Shown piece after piece: positions 45,301-56,545 of a DNA stretch of 64,000 nt. Source of the DNA: Vandiemenella viatica. Taxonomy: Eukaryota > Arthropoda > Insecta > Orthoptera > Morabidae. The number at the start of each line of letters is the position of its first letter. Position 1 is the stretch's first letter. Location: assembly GCA_031002005.1 (NCBI GenBank), contig JARYHS010006964.1:4092001-4156000 (forward strand), written 5' to 3'. The position numbers were made by a program, and so were the translations under genes. The notes under the pieces are model-generated. The model did not search any database, was not told the DNA's origin, and was given only the letters and a program-made list of their open reading frames with translations.

Positions 45301-46101
45301 ATTTGTACAGATGGAGGGATCATGTATGGCCACCTTTAGAACGTCAGTTTCAGACACATGTCATCGATGACGAGGAGAGCAATATCCACAAAGAAAGAGT
45401 AGCTAGAGAAGTACCTCGCATTTTGCGGGAAAATTCACCTAGCTCTTTCCTGCCCTGTAGATCCGACTGTAGTGAGTTCGATCATCTCGAGACTTGTTAA
45501 CAAAAAATCCCCAGGCGCAGATGGTATAAAATACTTAAAAAACCTACCAAAGTCTGCAATAGCTTACCTCACAGAAATTAACAACACTTGCCTCAAACTA
45601 TCCTTCTTCCCCTCCGCCTGGAAAATCGTTAAAATAGTCATCCTACCAAAACCAAACAAAAGCCATCTTCTTTCTCAAAATTATAGACCCATCTCACTCC
45701 TCAACCTCCTCGGCAAAATCCTAGAACGTATTATAGTGTCCCCTTCAAATAATTCCTCGAAGACAACAATATCCTTATCCCGCAACAATTTGGCTTACGT
45801 GCTCAGCACAGTACAATCCACCAAACCACCCGACTGGTCGAACATATCTGCAGGGTGCGATCTATCAGGCATAATACAGGCGCTGTTATGCTTGACATTG
45901 AAAGAGCTTTTGACAGGGTTTTTAACGACGGATTAATTTATAAACTACACACATTCGGATGTCCTGATCACTGACTAAAAATAATAAATAGCTTCGTGAT
46001 AAAAAATTCTCCATAGTGGTGGATGGACAAGAAAGCCAGTTGAAATCAATTGAAGCAGGCGTACCACTAGGTTCAATCACGACTCCAATACTGTGCAGCG
46101 T

Positions 46102-46993
46102 ACACAGGGTGTTACAAAAAGGTACGGCCAAACTTTCAGGAAACATTCCTCACACACAAACAAAGAAAATATGTTATGTGGACATGTGTCCGGAAACGCT
46201 TACTTTCCATGTTAGAGCTCATTTTAGTTTCGTTAGTATGTACTGTACTTCCTCGATTCACCGCCAGTTGAATCACGTCATCAACACAGATTTTCTGTGA
46301 ACGTGTGGGCAGGAATTGTTGGTGATGTCTTGATTGGGCCCCATGTTCTTCCACCTACGCTCAATGGAGCACGTTATCATGATTTCATACGGGATACTCT
46401 ACCTGTGCTGCTAGAAGATGTGCCTTTACAAGTACGACACAACATGTGGTTCATGCACGATGGAGCTCTTGCACAATTCAGTCGACGTGTTTGTACGCTT
46501 CTCAACAACAGATTCAGTGGCCGATGGATTGGTAGAGGCGGACCAATTCTATGGCCCCCACGCTCTCCTGACCTCAACCCTCATGACTTCCATTTATGGG
46601 GGCATTTGAAAGCCTCTTGTCTACGCAACCCCGGTACCAAATGTAGAGACTCTTCGTGCTCGTATTGTGGACGGCTGTGATACAATACGCCATTCTCCAG
46701 GGCTTCATCAGTGCATCAGGGATTCCATGCGACGGAGGGTGGATGCATGTATCCTCGCTAACGGAGGACATTTTGAACATTTCCTGTAACAAAGTGTTTG
46801 AAGTCACGCTGGTACGTTCTGTTGCTGTGTGTTTCCATTCCATGTTTAATGTGATTTGAAGAGAAGTAATAAAATGAGCTCTAACATGGAAAGTAAGCGT
46901 TTCCGGACACATGTCTACATAACATATTTTCTATGTTTGTGTGTGAGGAATGTTTCCTGAAAGTTTGGACGTACCTTTTTGTAACACCCTGTA
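46102..46993 (+). mobile_element. mariner-like (DD41D) element with 125-bp inverted ends, internally deleted
   Basis: TA flanks at 46100-46101 and 46994-46995. The left end (46102-46226) and the right end (46870-46993) are inverted repeats of about 125 bp, starting ACAGGGTGTTAC. Only 0.64 kb separates them, holding the C-terminal half of a transposase. It sits inside the Jockey RT palm. Confidence 0.92.
46290..46680 (+). pseudogene. mariner-like transposase, C-terminal half
   Basis: The frame reads VNVWAGIVGD, IGPHVLPPTLNGARY, MWFMHDGALAQFSR (second catalytic D) and WIGRGGPILWPPRSPDLNP, then HDFHLWGHLK (third D). By my count 41 residues separate these two aspartates, the DD41D spacing reported for the rosa-type mariner group. 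The helix-turn-helix region and the first catalytic D are missing, so the element cannot move on its own. Confidence 0.85.
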
Positions 46994-47815
46994 TACAAAG
47001 ACCTACCCTACCAACAAGTCGGAGAAGTAGGGCTAATAGCAGACGATACTGCGGTATACAGGTCGAGTCACAACCCAAATTACATTGTACGCAAACTCAC
47101 ACAACACCTTGTGAAAATTACTCAATGGTACAACCTTTGGAAAATCAAAATTAATTCCGGAAAAAGTCAGGCCATCGTGATTACCACCAGAAGGACTGGA
47201 CTCAGCCACCAAATCAAGCTCGACGGCATGGACCTCTCCTGGTGCGACTCGGTTAAATATCTCGGCTTAGAAATTGACGAGAAACTACCTTGTATCAAGC
47301 ACATTAAATACGCTTGTAATCAAGGTTCGGCACGACTTTTCGAACTATACCCCCTCCTCAAAGGGAATAAGCTTAGTGTTAAGAGAAAACTAAAGATCTA
47401 CACCGCCGTAACTAGGCCGGCCTTACGGCTCCGAACTCTTCAGCATGGCATCAAACACACAAATCAAAAAACTGCAGGTTATCCAAAATAAATGATTACA
47501 AATTATTACTAACGTTCCGCAAACCATGCCGAACACACAAATCCACTACAACTTAGGTATACAAAGCCTCACAGATTACATTATAGGACAAATCGACCAA
47601 ATTCTTTCAAAAATCACATTATTCGCCACATCAAATCATCCAACGCTTAGGACAAAATGTATATCAATATGAACAAAATCAACCAATTGCAACACTTACC
47701 AGGAACTATAGGGTGTGACAGTAACAGCACACCAGAAAAAAATAACATCATGACTTCCATAAATAAAGTCCGAAAAACCCTATTCCGACAAAAGTTAGAG
47801 AGCTAAATGCTCTGC

Positions 47816-48265
47816 CACTTCAAAACTATATGGGCCCATGCCCAACCATATGACTGTCTGTCGAGCGGACAGCTCCGTTGCGGGGCTGACTGGAATAGAG
47901 TCATGTTGTTTGCAGGCCTTGCTAATAGTGAGCCATCGACAGCAGACATGGGGAAGAAGTGGCGACCAGTTTCGCCTTGCATAACGCCTGCGCGTCATCA
48001 GAACGCGCCACCGTCGGGCGATCAGTTACCGTCGCGCTGCGGCGGTGAGCGGACGGCCTCGAGCGGCCTCTCACAGGGGGAGGGTTGCTCCACGCTACCA
48101 CCTGGTACACGGAGCCGCCATGATGCTCAACAGTCAGGCACGGACAGTGGGCCTACGCTTCTGGAAGCAAGTACTCCGCGCCAGCAGTCAGAAGACAACG
48201 CCGGCGAGGGGCCCACCCCGTAAGACACCCCCGCTTCGCTTCACCAAGACGAATTCTGAGCGGAA
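47816..48265 (+). other. GC-rich leader of the Jockey-like gag element (copy 2)
   Basis: Matches 10861-11284 with few differences. It joins the end of the Jockey RT without a poly(A) tract. Confidence 0.5.
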
Positions 48266-49387
48266 ATGTCTGGAGAGGACGACTCATCGTGGATGTCATG
48301 GTCCACACCGACATCCGCTATCGTCGATGGCGACCACTTCAAAAACATGGAGACTGTCATTTACTTTCACTGTGAGGATGCTCACACCAAAAAAGTGGGA
48401 GAAGTTTTACTACGCCGAGGATATCCCGCATTAAGTTCAACTCCGAGCAAAAACAGGGGACAAGCTGTTGGTATGGGAAATCCCTAGCAAGAACTTCAAG
48501 CAACCCATGCAAACACCCTCGGATCCTTCGAAACCGCATAATGCCAATCCCACCATCTTGATAAAGGAAGATTGGTCCTACTACCACTCGTCCTTACCAA
48601 GAACTTCAAGGAGGATGAATACTCACCGAACGCACTACATCCACCCCCGAAGCTCAAGCAGCAACGTAGAACCAGCGGTGGAGCAAGAGACAATGACAAC
48701 ATCTAACCGTGAAGACATCGAGCAGCAACCAAACAAAACTGAGGAAAAGTATAGGAGCCACCTCGATCAAAAACGTCCCCCATCAAGAAAATCCCATCAG
48801 GATGAGACCATAATGGCGCCAATTTAGCTTCTCGTCGCCTGTATGAGCCGAGCAGATCTCGAACACGTCAAGAAATTTCTAGAAACTAGGAACATAAAAT
48901 TCAGCTTTGACTCCCAAGGGAACACTCTGCAAACAGCAATGGTCACTCAACATGCAGAATCTTCTCCAGAAGACTCCACCAACACGGGTGCGGAAACACC
49001 TAGAGACGGAAGCACCACCACACTACCTGCTCCACGAACAGGAGCGGACAGAACAACATAAATCTACCAAAGAAGAGGAGACCAATGACAGCGATACAAC
49101 AATGTTTGCGGCATCAAGCCTCTGACTGCCACAAGCAAGTGTGTAGCGTCCGCTGCGGCGGGAACCACAGCAGCCTAGGCTGCTTACGTCTGCGAGAAGC
49201 AACGCCGAGATGTGCTAACTGCGGTTCTGACCACGCCGCCAGCTACGGGGAATGTCCAGTGAAGAGAAAGCTCCAAACCGCCATCGGAAGACGTCAGCAG
49301 AAACCCAGTCAGACCCAACCAACCGGGCGGGCCACATTAAAGGACATCAAGCCGAAGCAAAAACCATCCGCCGATCGACATATCTGA
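48266..49387 (+). pseudogene. Jockey-type ORF1 (Gag) with zinc knuckles (copy 2)
   Basis: The start at 48266 corresponds to 11285. Compared with copy 1 the frame is broken earlier: frames 48266-48487, 48468-48827 and 48843-49061 carry successive parts, and the knuckles lie in 49085-49387 (CSVRCGGNHSSLGC, then CANCGSDHAASYGECP). The middle cluster here keeps RCANCG, while copy 1 reads RYANCG, so this copy preserves one zinc ligand that copy 1 has lost. Function would be RNA binding in the element's particle. Confidence 0.75.
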
Positions 49388-49838
49388 CCAAAATGCGCAC
49401 CATTGCTGCAACCACGAGACAAAACGAGAAAAACAGTTGGGGAAAGTCGTCCAGTTGCTAACGCAGCTAATTACGGCGATGATCCCCAACTGACCATACG
49501 AATTCAGTAGGGATTTTTAACATAAGGAGCCGACGGCATCCAAAGCCATTTTAACCCCATTGGTGAAAATAAAACGTGTCCCCAGAACAAAATCCTAACT
49601 TAAACCTAGAAGTTATGCTACCATAGGTAGTGCGACTTTACCAGCAGCTGGTAAGGCAGAGAAGAAAATAATAATAATAAAAAAAATTATCGACACGTGA
49701 TAAAGACGACGGAGCTAGTCGTCGAAATATCGTGTTTTTAAAGGACTATCATTGCAGGGAAAGTCTCCATTCTTGCATCTCATTGTGTTGTTAAGCTAAT
49801 TCTCTGAGTTAGACCCTCACATTTCAGATTAATAGTCC
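49388..49838 (+). other. 3' tail of the gag-only element (copy 2)
   Basis: No coding frame; an (AAT)n-like run near 49665. Corresponds to 12316-12840. Confidence 0.5.
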
Positions 49839-50860
49839 CCAATGTCCTCACTAAACCAGTTACTTAAAATCTCTGCCTTTGTAGTGGGTGAATGGTTAGC
49901 GTGCTGGCCTCGCGTTCGGGAGGCCGGCGGTTCGAATCCACGTCCGGGTATCCAGATTTGGCGAATGCCGGGATGCTTCCTGCAAAAAGGCCACGGTCGA
50001 ATTCCTTCCCGTTCCTTGTCCCCAGTTCCATCTCTCCTCTAATGACCTTAGTCGTCGACGAGGCGTAAAAAAAAAAAAATTCAAATCCTCTGTAAATTCT
50101 TGTCCATTCTTATTGATAAGTGTCTCAACATCATCCCTTCTCCTCACTTTTCTAACATATCCTTAAAAATTTTCAGTTGCATTAGTAAATGGACCTCTGC
50201 TCTCTTCATAAACCCATCTTGTCCAACTTCTTAGCTATTATTAAGTTCTTGTTTAGTTGTTTTAAATATTCCCTACTACCCTGCCTGTCTCTTAACTCTG
50301 TTATGTTCTCTTCTTAGCAACCTCTTTAACCTCCTCACCTCCCAATTATAGCACACAGGTTCTCTACTTATCTTTATTTTCTGCATTGAAATAAATTTTT
50401 CTTCCCCCTTTCTTATTATCTCCTTGAACTCTTCCCATCTTGATCTACTGTACTTACGTCTTCCTTCCATTTGCTGAATCGTTCTCTGTAATAGTATCTC
50501 TTCAAATTTGAAATCTGTGCCTTTTTATGATTGTACCTATTTCTCCCTTCAATTTTGGCTGCTGGTTCTCTGAATTCTCTAATATCCATCAGAACTGCTT
50601 CATGATCACTTATTCCTTCAGTTACTTGACACCCCACAAGGTTATCATGGGGCTTTATTAGGAATATATCCACAATATTTTGTCCCCTAGTGTTAATGCT
50701 CTACCACTTGTGTAAATCCTCCTTCCCTTATTAAGGTATACGCAAATCTTTGATTCCCGTGTGTTAATATTATTTCCTACCCAGTTCACACCTGGTAAAT
50801 TTAAATTCCCATTTTGTTTTCACCTCTGAATTCTGAGTATGAATTTAATTATTTCCCTAT
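49839..50860 (-). mobile_element. CR1 fragment on minus strand (copy 2)
   Basis: Matches the copy 1 fragment but without the P element: the site GTAAATTT occurs once (50795-50802). The endonuclease end is in the frame 50416-50673 (GISDHEAVLMDI). The SINE is at 49881-50079. CR1 similarity ends near 50855 by 5' truncation. Confidence 0.88.
49881..50079 (+). mobile_element. tRNA-derived SINE (copy 2)
   Basis: Has the same head and B box GGTTCGAATCC (about 49929) as the copy at 12881, but about 39 bp of the body after CATCCAGAT are missing and the A tail is shorter. Confidence 0.88.
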
Positions 50861-52900
50861 ATTATTATTAAAAACAGAACATAATTATATCATTAAAGTC
50901 CATACTCTGCTACAGATGTCAAAATTTCTAAACTGTACAAGTTTTACTAGTATTCCATTCATAATTTATATTATTCACTAATAATCACTGAATATTTCAA
51001 CCCTTCGAGCTGGATTGTCCAAAAGGCTATTGCAGTTGACGTTAGGGATTGAAAATAAGCAAAATAAACCAATCTTTTCACACTTCGGTCTTCTATTGGA
51101 AAAATCGAACGAGTTCTGAACGTTGCTGCACTCAATGGCTTTAGTAAATTGGTGTCATCTAGCCCCAATTTAAATTTTTTTCAATCACCAAAGCTACAAA
51201 TTTTACAGTTTCATATTAAATATTTTGTTTATACGAAATATTTGCAACAATTTTGCCGTTAGTTCCTTACTGGTGTGATCGTGATTTTTTTATTGTGTCT
51301 GAACAGTAAACCAGGAGTGGAATGTTTTTGTTTCAGCGGGCAGTAGCTTTGCGTTTGTCAGCTGATTCGTGGCTTAAGGCGTGTGTCGGCTGTAGTATCG
51401 TAATATCGCGTTGGAAACACGAGTGACTGAAGCAGTAAATGTGGAATATATCAGTCAGCAGGTATGTTCCTATCTTTATAGTGTTTGTGGAATCGTGCTG
51501 TTGCCGTGTTGTTTCTTTTTACAATTCGGAGAAATAAAGTTCGTTGTGCCCCCAATCATAATTCGCAAAAGTGTGTATTGGTTATGGTATTGGCATTTTC
51601 CAATCGTAAATTAACTCATTTTCCCTTTTCACAAGTGTAACGTAAGTTATAATTATGCTTTCATACGTAACAGTTAAATATTCCACATACCTTCAATATT
51701 TACTCTTTCATCAGTAGAAACATATGAGCAAATTTCTGCACAGAAACTATGAATGTAATTTTCAATAATTTTAAGTTTGTTGATGTTTTTTTAACAGTAG
51801 TTCACCACTACAATGCATCGATGTGGAACTCTTTACATTGTGGTTTAGTAAACAAAGGCATTCTTCCTATTAAGAGGGAAAACATTAATTTTTTGTATTC
51901 GTGCTGTACACTGATTTTGTATCTTGTTGTTTTGTCAGTATTTATTAATGGTTTTCCGATAGCTGTATGTTTGCTAAGATACTGATTTGTGGTTGTCTAT
52001 ACTTAGTTGAAGCTGCATGTGAAGTTTTTATAAATATATTAAATATGTATTTGTCAGGACAATGTTAGTGTCTGATAAATACTTGTATAAACTAAGAAAA
52101 GGATAAACGAAACTGTGTTACACCTCATTACATATGCCAGTGGTTTTACATCAGGTAATATCTTTTAATTTCATTTTTTTAGTTGTTGAGGTTAAAAAAA
52201 ATAATTTGACGCACGTTGTAACTGGTATATTTTACAGCATCGGATTTGATTTTTGTCACATTCTGATTTGATTTTACTGTTGGTATTTGCTTTACTGTTG
52301 AGCCTTGGAATGCTGGCTGTTTATTGTTTGTCATACATGGTTCATACAACTTTGCAGTATTTTGGTGTCTGCTGTTTCTTCTGCTTTGTAACAGTGTAAT
52401 ATTTTATATGGCTGTCCCCAAATACGTTGCCAGGCTTGGTAGCCTTTCCCTTTCTGCTTGGGCCTTACGGCCTAACAATACAAAGTATTTAAAAGACAAT
52501 CTAAACTGAGGGATGATGTTACATGTATCTGAGAAATTTGTAAGCTTTTTAAAGCTACAGTTTGTATCAGAATGCAAACTGACAAGGCTAAACGACTATA
52601 GAAAACTGCCTTAAAACCATGAACAGCATGATTGCCTAATATGTTTCCACTTAATAGTTTGTAATTGACATTTGCTTGAACTAAATTTCTCAACTTACAT
52701 TATGAAGGCTTATAATTCATGATATCCTCATATACAATATATAAAAATGAATGTTTTTGGTGTTCTATGCATTTCTATACCATTCATCTGGTTATCTTGA
52801 ACCTTTTTGAGTTATTCTGTGTGTGCCTCCAAAGGTTTCAGACCAAAAGAAATAAAAAAACCCCTCTCTCCTATGCACCCCTCAACTTTTTTAAACTATT
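50861..52900. other. AT-rich noncoding stretch of copy 2
   Basis: Counterpart of 19686-21726 with a few percent difference. Contains the candidate 5' exon near 51320-51461. Nothing else recognised. Confidence 0.5.
51320..51461 (+). other. Candidate 5' noncoding exon (copy 2)
   Basis: Counterpart of 20150-20292 with the donor CAG/GTATGT preserved. Evidence for an exon is only the donor and local base composition. Confidence 0.28.
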
Positions 52901-53936
52901 CATACAAACCCACAGTTTTTATCTGATATCGATGGAACTTTGCACACGTGAACTTTAAAACAAACAGAAAAATACTGTCCACATTTGTCTGAAAAACCCA
53001 CCCTTTTCCACCTTTACACCCAATCCCAAAATTTTTGACAATATTCTTCATACAAACACATAGTCTTTATCCTGTTTTGGGGTCATTCCATGTCATATCA
53101 ACCAAAAAAAAGGGATTTTCAAGTTGACCCCAATTGATTTTTCTGAAATTTTAAAGAGGAGTAGTATTTGAGCATATCAGTAAAAATCCAATTTTTTAGA
53201 TTTTTAAGACAAGTACTTTTTGATTGGCGACCATTACAAAAAATCAAATTTAGATGGTCACACTACTTTTCAAATGCATGTAACAACTGTTCTAATTGCA
53301 TTACATACATAAAATTGACTTCATTTTAAAGATCTTCAAACAAGGTTTATGATGATATATCACATGATACAAAAAAACAATTTTAAATGTTGAAGGTCAT
53401 TCAAATTGACCTTTGACCTTGAATATTTCCCAAACATATAATTTAAAAAATCTGAAAAAAATATATTTTGTACACATTGTTATGTTGCTTATTTGTGCCA
53501 AGTTTCATATGGGGGAAACTAGGGGATCAGATATTATTTAAACTTCAATGTTTCAAATATTACAGATTTTGATATCTCTGGTTGACTTCTGACCTAAAGT
53601 AATACTTTAAAATTCCAAAAAAAAATAAAAAAAATTTTTTGCAAAGAGTACTAGTTGATCAGGAATTATTAAGAGTTAAATTCTGCACAAAAAAAGACTG
53701 GTGGAGAAAAAAAAAACTCAGTAATTTCGTTACCAGTTTTTGGCAACATCCTTTGTTTACTTTAAACAGTAATAGTGGCTTCAACAACTTCTATGTGTTT
53801 TCTTAATGGCCATGCTTATGACTTAAAATGCAAAAATAGTTTAATGATTTTTTTTTTATTTTAAAAAGGTTTTTAAATGTTTTAATTCCTTAAATAATCT
53901 AAAGCTTTCCAAATTTTCTTTACCTAAACATGTGAT

Positions 53937-54163
53937 TGCATTGTTTTATTGTTCTCATCAGTACACCATTGTTTACTAGGTAATTTTGTATTGTTGGCTA
54001 CAGCATTGAATATATAATGGCAGAAACTGGTTCTGTTAGTCTGTTGTAATCCTTTCCAGCTGCTTTATTGTACTCATTAGTACGCCATTGTTTACTAGGT
54101 AATTTTTTAATGTTGGCTACAGCATTGAATATATAATGGCAAAACTGGTCTTTCCAGCTGCCA
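53937..54163 (+). repeat. Direct duplication of about 120 bp just before the Sola transposase frame
   Basis: The segment containing ACCATTGTTTACTAGGTAAT and GGCTACAGCATTGAATATAT occurs twice, followed each time by TTTCCAGCTG. The second unit ends at the likely splice acceptor or start of the transposase frame. Confidence 0.8.
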
Positions 54164-54205
54164 AAACATTGTGTGCGTAAGAGTTTAAGACCAGTTCAAC
54201 CATGG

Positions 54206-56545
54206 ATGGTTGAACTAAAGCCTCATACAATTCATCCTAAAGCAAAGATATGTGTTGACTGTCGCAAACAATTGGGAAAGCTGAAGGATGATGCTCCTAA
54301 GGAAAAACCTGGATCCATTCCTATAGAGGCTGAGGCTACAACTTCAACATATGGAAGTGAAAGTGAGGAAGATGTGAATGAGGAAGGGAAAATTGAGGAA
54401 AGTAAAGACGAGTCAACATATGAAAGAGAATATGCACTGAAAGGCTTGAATGAAAGTCTTCGAAGCATTGGGGAATCACCAGTCAAACATTGGAGATATT
54501 CAGAATCATCTAATTATTGCAAAAATAAATATCAGAAAGTTGATGATGCAATTCGTGAAAAAGTGTTTAATATTTATGAGAATAAAATTGATCCTGATAC
54601 CTGTAATCATGAGAAATGTGAAATTTTGCAACAGCTCCAAGAAAAGTTTGTGACCACAACAAAGAAAAGTGAAAAGATAACAATCTTGACACTACTTCCT
54701 AAAAGCTGGAGCATTAGAAAAGTTCTTTCAGAATTTCCTTCCGCTACTCAGCATATGGTAAGAACTGCCAAAAATTTGGTCAAAGAAACAGGAATTTTAT
54801 CTTCACCAAACAGAAAACCTGGTAAACCTCTGTGTGCAAAAACTGTGAAAGAAGTCCATGAATTTTACTTCAGTGATGAGGTGAGCCGCGTGATGCCAGG
54901 GAAGAAAGATTTTCTTTCAATTTATGTCGATGGAATTAAAACTCGTGCACAAAAGCATCTTATATTGTGTAATTTGAATGAAGTTTATATTCGCTTTAAA
55001 GAATTGTACCCTGAAACCAAAGTGGGCTTTTCGAAATTTGCCGAGCTTCGGCCAAAGAACTGTATCCTAGCTGGTGCCAGTGGCACACATGCGGTATGCG
55101 TGTGTACAATACATCAGAACGTAAAACTGATGTTGGCTGCTATTCAGCAGTCAAATTTCACAAAAGAAGAAGAATATGATTATTTAAAAACATACCAACA
55201 TTGTTTACCTTTGATGATATGTAATCCAGCTCAGCCAGCATGTTACTTAGGTAAGTGCAGTGAATGTCCAGGTTCAGACAATTTAGCACAAAAGATTTCT
55301 GACTGTTTTAATGACAATGGAATTGAAAATGTTACATTTAAGCAGTGGCTATCAACTGATAGATCAACTTTGGAAACACTAGTAAAATCTAGTGAAGACT
55401 TCACTGCTTTTCTTATAGAAAAATTGCAGATCTTACTACAACATTCATTTATTGCAACTGAACAAGCAACATTCTTAAAAGAGTTAAAAGTAAAATTAAA
55501 AATTAATGAAGTAATTGCACTGGGGGACTTTGCTGAAAATTATTCATTTATTCTGCAGGATGCAGCACAAGGTTATCACTGGAATAATGCCCAAGCAACA
55601 ATTCATCCTTTTGTTGCCTATTTCTTAGATGACAAAAATAAATTATCTCATGAAAACTTGGCCATTATTTCAGACTGCATGACACACAATACCGTTGCAG
55701 TCCATCTATTTCAGAAATACCTTGTTAGTCATTTAACAGAGATGTGCAAAGTTACTATTAAAAAAATTTATTATTTCTCTGACGGATGTTCAGGGCAATA
55801 CAAGAATTGTAAAAATTTTCTAAATCTGACATTACATGAAGATGATTTTGCTGTTCCAGCTGAATGGCATTTTTTTGCTACTTCCCATGGGAAGAGTGCA
55901 TGTGATGGTATAGGTGGAACAGTCAAACGTTTAGCAGCAAAGGCCAGTTTACAAAGACCGTACAGTGAACAAATTATGACTCCTCGTCAACTATTTGATT
56001 GGGCAAAATCAAACATTCAGAACATCAGCTTTGCCTATGTCACACAAGAAGAGTATGCCGCTGAAGAGAAGTTACTTGAAGGCCGTTTTTCAGAAGCAGT
56101 GACAGTTCCTGGCACTCAGCAATTCCATTCATTTGTGCCAGTTAAAAAGGGTATTCTCCAAGTGAAGTATTTTTCTAACTCAAGTGAATATTCATTGGGG
56201 ACTTGTGTAATTCCTGCAGGTATGTTATTGCCATTAGAAGAAATACAAGGATTCGTGACCTGCATGTATGATTCTACCTGGTGGTTGGGCTGTGTTCTTA
56301 ATGTGAATACATCTTCCGATGAAATACAGATCAGTTTTCTACACCCACATGGTCCATCACCATCGTTTGTTTATCCATCGCACTCTGACATTTTGTGGGT
56401 GTCCCGGCACTCAGTTTTAACAAAAGTTGATCCAAGTACAACAACTGGTAGGACATATAAAATTTCAGAAGCAGAAAGCAACCTAGCAAATCAAACATTG
56501 TCAAAAAGAAAAAGTAGGCTAATTTTTAAGTCATGTTTGACTTAA
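54206..56545 (+). CDS. Sola-like transposase, about 780 aa, apparently intact
   Basis: The frame is open from 54137 to the stop at 56545. The first ATG is at 54206; GTG at 54173 is not a likely eukaryotic start. A TTTCCAG acceptor at 54157 could add an upstream exon. The protein has an acidic linker (ESEEDVNEEGKIEES), a catalytic-type core with ALGDFAENYSF, YYFSDGCSGQYKNCKNF and WHFFATSHGKSACDGIGG, and a C-terminal barrel-like part (STWWLGCVLNV). The core motifs are those of Sola transposases, which act as nuclear DNA cut-and-paste enzymes. No stop or frameshift was seen. Family assignment rests on motif memory and the 4-bp duplication. Confidence 0.8.
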   Translation: MVELKPHTIHPKAKICVDCRKQLGKLKDDAPKEKPGSIPIEAEATTSTYGSESEEDVNEEGKIEESKDESTYEREYALKGLNESLRSIGESPVKHWRYSESSNYCKNKYQKVDDAIREKVFNIYENKIDPDTCNHEKCEILQQLQEKFVTTTKKSEKITILTLLPKSWSIRKVLSEFPSATQHMVRTAKNLVKETGILSSPNRKPGKPLCAKTVKEVHEFYFSDEVSRVMPGKKDFLSIYVDGIKTRAQKHLILCNLNEVYIRFKELYPETKVGFSKFAELRPKNCILAGASGTHAVCVCTIHQNVKLMLAAIQQSNFTKEEEYDYLKTYQHCLPLMICNPAQPACYLGKCSECPGSDNLAQKISDCFNDNGIENVTFKQWLSTDRSTLETLVKSSEDFTAFLIEKLQILLQHSFIATEQATFLKELKVKLKINEVIALGDFAENYSFILQDAAQGYHWNNAQATIHPFVAYFLDDKNKLSHENLAIISDCMTHNTVAVHLFQKYLVSHLTEMCKVTIKKIYYFSDGCSGQYKNCKNFLNLTLHEDDFAVPAEWHFFATSHGKSACDGIGGTVKRLAAKASLQRPYSEQIMTPRQLFDWAKSNIQNISFAYVTQEEYAAEEKLLEGRFSEAVTVPGTQQFHSFVPVKKGILQVKYFSNSSEYSLGTCVIPAGMLLPLEEIQGFVTCMYDSTWWLGCVLNVNTSSDEIQISFLHPHGPSPSFVYPSHSDILWVSRHSVLTKVDPSTTTGRTYKISEAESNLANQTLSKRKSRLIFKSCLT

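Larger units (their letters stand above)
45330..47815 (+). mobile_element. Jockey-clade ORF2, split by a mariner (leads into copy 2)
   Basis: RT coding runs from about 45330 to 46099 and resumes at 46996, directly after the mariner, to 47815. The join across the mariner is collinear within the palm. From 47304 onward it matches copy 1 (10323 onward). No endonuclease domain was recognised upstream. Confidence 0.85.
45340..47815 (+). pseudogene. Jockey reverse transcriptase, interrupted and frameshifted
   Basis: The motifs in order are KKSPGADGIKYLKNLP, AWKIVKIVILPKPNKS and NYRPISLLNLLGKILERII (45472-45730), then IERAFDRVFNDG-like coding near 45900 with frame changes. After the mariner come VGEVGLIADDTAVYR (about 47020-47060) and INSGKSQAIVITTRR, VKYLGLEIDEKL (47111-47300). 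The catalytic ADD box is intact. Frame breaks near 45740, 45930 and 47430, and the insertion, make it inactive. Confidence 0.85.

Noticed and set aside
54173..54205. GTG at 54173 as the start of the Sola transposase
   Set aside because: A GTG start is unlikely in a eukaryote; either the ATG at 54206 or an upstream exon joined at the TTTCCAG acceptor is more likely.
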